DNA of 8,804 nucleotides. Origin: Acidobacteriota bacterium (lineage in GTDB: Bacteria; Acidobacteriota; UBA6911). The position numbers and the translations under genes were made by a program. The DNA lies in NCBI GenBank assembly GCA_031254095.1, contig JAIRVC010000319.1, forward strand, positions 1 through 8,804. Reading direction: 5' to 3'. The notes under the pieces are model-generated. The model was given only the letters and a program-made list of their open reading frames with translations, made no database searches and was not told the DNA's origin. Each line of letters starts with the position of its first letter. The first letter of the stretch is position 1. This document shows, one piece after another, positions 7,761-8,804 of this stretch.

Positions 7761-7780
7761 AATCAGCGTTACTCAGCGTT
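7761..7780 (-). repeat. Two tandem 10-bp repeats in the rplA-rplJ spacer
   Basis: AACGCTGAGT is followed at once by AACGCTGATT (8 of 10 identical). They begin four bases after the rplA stop. Function unknown; the first copy extends a 13-mer shared with the rpoC ribosome-binding region. Confidence 0.5.
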
Positions 7781-7784
7781 TCCT

Positions 7785-8486
7785 TTAAGCGGAAGCCGCA
7801 ATTGAAGTTTCATCCACCCAGATTCCCGGCCCCATAGTGGAGGAAATCGAGATGCTCCTTACGTATTTTCCCTTGCTGCTCGCCGGTTTTGCACGAATCA
7901 CCGCGTCAATTAAAGCCCTGGCATTTTCAATCAGACTTTTTTCTTCAAACCGTACCCTGCCAAACGGCGCGTGAATGATTCCGGTTTTGTCAACACGGAA
8001 CTCCACCTTGCCAGCCTTTATTTCCTTAACCGCCTTGGCGACATCGAAAGTCACCGTTCCGGTTTTTGGATTAGGCATTAAGCCGCGGGGGCCAAGCACC
8101 TTGCCCAGTTTGCCGACGCTGCGCATAAGATCGGGAGTCGCTACCACGGCGTCAAAATCCATCCATCCGCCCGCAATCTTTTCAACGATATCCTCGCCGC
8201 CAACTTCTTCCGCACCGGCATCCTGCGCTTCCTTCACTTTTTCTCCGGAAGCTATCACCGCAACGCGCTTGCTCTTTCCAAGCCCGTTAGGCAACACCAC
8301 GGTTCCGCGAACCATCTGGTCGGCATGCCTTGGATCGACTCCAAGTTTCATTGAAATCTCAACCGTTTCGTCAAACTTTGCATAGGCGATTTTCTGAACC
8401 AGAGATACCGCCTCACCCAGTCTGTACAGCTTGCCGCTATCCCGCTCACCGGCAGCCTTCACGTAATTTTTTCCCGCCTTAGACAT
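7785..8486 (-). CDS. rplA: 50S ribosomal protein L1
   Basis: L1 forms the mobile L1 stalk that helps release deacylated tRNA, and in many bacteria also represses its own operon. It has 233 aa (E. coli 234), starting [13 protein letters not shown]. The L1 signature [16 protein letters not shown] spans about 125-140, followed by the RNA-binding stretch [20 protein letters not shown]. It ends [22 protein letters not shown], a normal length. The ribosome site is weak (GGGG at 8494-8497, 7 nt before the ATG), unlike the strong sites of rplJ and rplL. The upstream 123-bp spacer can form nested inverted repeats. Confidence 0.98.
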   Translation of the reverse strand: MSKAGKNYVKAAGERDSGKLYRLGEAVSLVQKIAYAKFDETVEISMKLGVDPRHADQMVRGTVVLPNGLGKSKRVAVIASGEKVKEAQDAGAEEVGGEDIVEKIAGGWMDFDAVVATPDLMRSVGKLGKVLGPRGLMPNPKTGTVTFDVAKAVKEIKAGKVEFRVDKTGIIHAPFGRVRFEEKSLIENARALIDAVIRAKPASSKGKYVRSISISSTMGPGIWVDETSIAASA

Positions 8487-8609
8487 TGCAATACCCCATC
8501 ACTCAGTTTTCGACTTCTCATTTAATTTACGATTTAACACGCTTTGCGCCTTATAAAACCGCAAGGCTTATTTTTATAAATTAAATGGGAAATCAAAATC
8601 GAAAATGTT
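8487..8609 (-). other. rplK-rplA spacer with nested inverted repeats
   Basis: This spacer is unusually long for two adjacent L11-operon genes. It holds a perfect 11-bp inverted repeat (CATTTAATTTA at 8519-8529 with its complement at 8577-8587), an outer 7-bp pair (TTTTCGA 8507-8513 with TCGAAAA 8599-8605), and two mutually exclusive short hairpins inside (8548-8567 and 8544-8564). No U-run follows the inner stem. A role in setting rplA translation or mRNA processing is inferred only. Confidence 0.55.
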
Positions 8610-8804
8610 TTATTCCACCTCGACGCCCATGCTGCGAGCTGTACCCATGACGATTTTTACAGCGGCGTCAAGATCCGCCGCGTTCAGATCGGGCATCTTG
8701 AGCTGCGCGATCTCCTTTACGTCTTTCATGGATACCTTGGCAACCTTGTTTTTGTTCGGTTCGCCGGAACCTTTCGCGATATTGGCTGCCTTTTTCAACA
8801 AAAT
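8610..8804 (-). CDS. rplK: 50S ribosomal protein L11 (C-terminal part, truncated by window end)
   Basis: L11 binds the GTPase-associated region of 23S rRNA. The last 64 codons are present, reading [14 protein letters not shown] from the window edge and ending ARSMGVEVE with TAA at 8610-8612. The conserved C-terminal rRNA-binding domain is clear (LLKKAA, the [13 protein letters not shown] helix, GTARSMG). The TTG at 8799-8801 is an internal Leu codon, not a start: family alignment shows the protein continues upstream with its N-terminal half beyond base 8804. Confidence 0.95.
   Translation of the reverse strand: MLLKKAANIAKGSGEPNKNKVAKVSMKDVKEIAQLKMPDLNAADLDAAVKIVMGTARSMGVEVE

Noticed and set aside
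8544..8567. Terminator between rplK and rplA
   Set aside because: The stem is only 5 bp and no U-run follows it on the minus strand.
8799..8801. TTG as start of a 63-aa protein
   Set aside because: The sequence is the C-terminal half of L11 and the preceding ATT codon continues the same frame to the window edge.

Overview
The window is a slice of a bacterial ribosomal-protein/RNA-polymerase operon, read entirely on the minus strand. In transcription order, from high to low coordinates, it holds rplK (3' end only), rplA, rplJ, rplL, rpoB and rpoC (5' part only). Gene order and spacing match the classical L11-L1-L10-L7/L12-beta-beta' cluster. No mobile-element gene, tRNA, rRNA or CRISPR array is visible, and no convincing plus-strand gene.

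Organism: a diderm-type bacterium with mid-range base composition. Phrases in beta and beta' ([11 protein letters not shown] near the beta start, [16 protein letters not shown] near its end, [14 protein letters not shown] in beta') remind me most of the PVC group and neighbours (Verrucomicrobiota, Lentisphaerota, Kiritimatiellota, Omnitrophota), with some deltaproteobacterial likeness. This placement is recall of family sequences, not a search, so it is tentative.

Layout: rplK tail 8610-8804; a 123-bp spacer with nested inverted repeats; rplA 7785-8486; 51-bp spacer; rplJ 7227-7733; about 50-bp spacer; rplL 6790-7176; a long 375-bp spacer with an attenuator-like hairpin, a perfect 26-bp palindrome, alternative hairpins and a possible small ORF touching the rpoB start; rpoB 2044-6414; 55-bp spacer with an 8-codon mini-ORF; rpoC 1-1988, running off the window. 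Together the ribosomal genes make the L1 stalk, the L11 arm of the GTPase centre and the L10-L7/L12 stalk. The rpo genes make the two catalytic subunits of RNA polymerase. The long rplL-rpoB spacer is where such operons usually adjust polymerase output relative to ribosomal protein output.

The most unusual feature is inside RpoB. An insertion of about 60 residues (82-145) in the beta1/protrusion region carries eight cysteines arranged as two tandem zinc-ribbon-like units. The first has the same cysteine spacing (CxC-x12-CxxC) and a similar local sequence as the beta' zinc-binding domain encoded by rpoC in this window. A second insertion of about 42 residues and a long charged coiled-coil-like segment make this beta subunit (1456 aa) longer than E. 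coli's 1342.
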